Shown here: positions 9,248-11,150 of the stretch, piece after piece
Layout: each line of letters begins with the position of its first letter
Position numbering within the stretch: position 1 is the first letter of the stretch
NCBI GenBank assembly: GCA_022496205.1
Contig: WTXD01000365.1
Span: forward strand, 1-11,150
Direction: 5' to 3'
Source: Gloeopeniophorella convolvens
Lineage: Eukaryota; Basidiomycota; Agaricomycetes; Russulales
Length of the DNA: 11,150 nucleotides
Notes under the pieces: model-generated
Told to the model about the DNA's origin: nothing
Databases searched by the model: none
Seen by the model: only the letters and a program-made list of their open reading frames with translations
Program-made: the position numbers and the translations under genes

Positions 9248-10857
9248 ATGTCGGATCCATCTTTGACTCCTCTCCTCCTTGCTCTTCCGTCCCTAACGCC
9301 GTCACTTGCCGCCGAGGTAGGCTCGGCCAGTGGTGCAGATCTCGACAGTCTTCGTTGCAGCTGAATATATCCGTAGATTCTCCCGCGTGGCCTCACACTC
9401 CATCGCCTGTTTGTGCAGGCTGATGGCCGCGTACGTTTCATCGTCCTCCCTGTGTCGCCCATGCTATCCGTTCAGCAATTCCACAGACACACGACGTGGT
9501 CGTCGGCCCGGAGGACCCAGCGGACCATCAAGACCTTCCGTATACCAACACGATCGTCGGCCGCTACGCGAATCGTGTCCCGAGCGGAACGCACCCCATC
9601 TCGCGCAACGGCGCCTCTGCGACGTTCACCGCAGTTGCGCACCCTCCCCACACACCTGACGTATCTCTGCACGGTGGGCCGTCTGGCTTTGACGCCGCCG
9701 AGTTCGAGCCTATCCCTTTGGATGCCGCTACGCCCGACCTCATCAAGCTCTTCACTGCGCGTGAGCTGACGGCCCTCCAGAGCACGATTCCGAGTGGCTC
9801 CGCTGCCCTCTTCCGGCACGTGTCGCCAGATGGTGATCAAGGTTTCCCTGGAGAATTACTCGTTGAGGTTGTTGTGGGCCTGCTCCCACCACAAAGGGAA
9901 CGGCAAGCTGCTTGGCAGCGTGGTCTTTATATACCGCGCCAAACTGCTCGATCAGGGAGTGACGCCGATTAATTTGACGCAGGTGCGCGGTGATCATCCA
10001 ATGTCTGTCACCACTGGGCGCTGATCCCACGAGTATGACAGCACTGGGGCTTCAATCTTGATGCGTCTGTCAAAGATGCGGCCGATGTTCACTCGGTGAA
10101 GGAGCATTCGTTGACGCTCCGCGCTTCGCACACCGTCGATATTGATGGTGTTGGACTTCCATGGGCAATCTCACGTCTGTCAGCGGCACGCCACACGCAC
10201 ACGAGGCGAAACGTATTGGCGAGCAATTCCCAACCAGTTCTCTCGGAGAGGGATACGGTATGTAATTCCTAAAGTAGTACGGTGTACAACAGTTACTTAC
10301 GACAACGATCCAGACCACTTTTACATTTTCGAGGAACGCGAGCGCGGACTGGCTGATGCGCACCGCATTGCGCCTGACCAGTTTACACCTGAGCTTGATC
10401 TCGTCAGCGCCGTGCTCGCGCCGCGCACGCGTGAAGGCGTCGCAGAGCTTGCTAGTGTGAAGAGCGGACTTAAGCTTGTGTTCGATACCAACCGTGGGTT
10501 CCACAAAAGCCATTATCCTCGCCTGCAAAGACACTCACTCCGGAGGCCGCGCAGAATCCGGCGTGCAGTTCTACACATACAACTTTGCGTCTGATGAAGC
10601 GCCCCGAAAGAAAATCCACGCGGAAGCGGGCTAAAGGGCCCGGGTGAAGGCTATGGCAGGTTCACCGCAGCCTTCCTAGAATTCCATGAGGTGCGCTGTC
10701 CGCGGTGGCGCCTCGGCATCAGGCACTTACGGTCATGATTAGCCGCTCTCCGCCTTCTTGCCCAGACCTCCGCCGCAGTGACAACGATACACTGCTAGGT
10801 CCTGGTGAGGTGTACAACAACTTTGTTAGGGTGGATGTGTTGCATCAGAGCGAGTGA
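9248..10857 (+). CDS. Aldose 1-epimerase (galactose mutarotase-like), seven exons, four frame breaks
   Basis: Aldose 1-epimerases interconvert alpha and beta anomers of hexoses such as galactose and glucose. Exons: 9248-9316, 9377-9430, 9487-9982, 10042-10257, 10314-10493, 10555-10690, 10743-10857; six GT-AG introns of 52-61 bp. The start ATG follows a pyrimidine-rich leader. Landmarks in order: GRYANRV, SLHGGPSGFD (first catalytic His), NLTQ HWGFNLD (second His), GYDHFYIFEE (Asp), SGVQFYTYNF, and FLEFHEP (Glu), ending NNFVRVDVLHQSE. These match the GalM residue set H, H, D, E. The frame is interrupted by an extra base at 9893-9895, a missing base at 10159-10161, a missing base at 10620-10622, and a +1 (or -2) step at 10760-10763. 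Read literally, translation stops at 9970 after about 202 residues of an expected 421. Sequence error or pseudogene are both possible; family identity is firm. Confidence 0.92.
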
Positions 10858-11150
10858 TAAGGGCAAGTGTTGAGATAGCAGAAGTAGTTCAACCAAAGGG
10901 TGCGACAAGTGTAGTACAGATTCACGTACCACGGGATGATGGTTTTCAGAACATTGCTGGCTTCGTCAGTACATCTGTTCCCGTTAACGTTGGTCATTCG
11001 TTCACAGAAAATGTACACTGATGGGCCATCGTTCCACGACGGTGTCGAGTCCGCAGATGATTCATTGATACGAAACCAAAAGCACAATAAGATTACGCAT
11101 ATGAAAACAGCGGAATACAGAGTGGGAGGCAATTGGACACAATATGGAAA
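10858..11150. other. Downstream flank of the epimerase, nothing identified
   Basis: This AT-richer end is probably 3' UTR and intergenic sequence. A minus-strand frame (10845-11132, 95 residues) begins with a hydrophobic stretch but overlaps the epimerase stop and has no recognisable domain, so I do not call it a gene. Confidence 0.5.

Noticed and set aside
9055..9462. Minus-strand open frame of 135 residues
   Set aside because: It is antisense to the epimerase leader and first exons, with no recognisable domain.
10494..10554. An apparent fifth frameshift in the epimerase after VFDTN
   Set aside because: It is explained by a 61-bp GT-AG intron (GTGGGT...GCAG) that restores DTNQSGVQFYTYNF in frame.

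Overview
The window looks like nuclear DNA from a basidiomycete fungus, probably an agaricomycete. Three conserved genes are cut by many very short introns (46-63 bp) with ordinary fungal splice sites, and the BAH-domain form of ORC1 fits a eukaryotic chromosome. I ran no database search; identifications rest on motifs read in the conceptual translation.

Layout. Positions 1-2113 hold no gene I can support. ORC1, the origin recognition complex ATPase, lies on the minus strand from 4722 down to 2114. It has seven exons and a total of 2292 coding bases (763 residues) with no frame break, provided intron 6 is read as a GC-AG intron. From 4723 to 6983 is a long stretch without a confident gene; it contains an MCB-like cluster upstream of ORC1 and a 7-bp tandem repeat (CCGGTNN). 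Ribonuclease H1 lies on the minus strand from 8180 to 6984 in five exons. A divergent intergenic region of about 1.07 kb with pyrimidine-rich tracts follows. A galactose mutarotase-like aldose 1-epimerase lies on the plus strand from 9248 to 10857 in seven exons. The last 293 bases hold nothing I can identify.

The genes are separate housekeeping units, not a cluster. ORC1 marks replication origins, RNase H1 removes RNA from RNA-DNA hybrids, and the epimerase interconverts sugar anomers. RNase H1 and the epimerase are head to head and could share a promoter region. The oddest thing is reading-frame integrity: ORC1 is clean over 2.3 kb of coding sequence, while the epimerase has four single-step frame breaks and RNase H1 has two in its hybrid-binding domain. 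Nearly all breaks sit in or beside short homopolymers and all catalytic motifs survive, so sequence error is the simplest explanation; real decay or a divergent allele cannot be excluded. I found no phage, CRISPR, insertion sequence or new multi-gene system.
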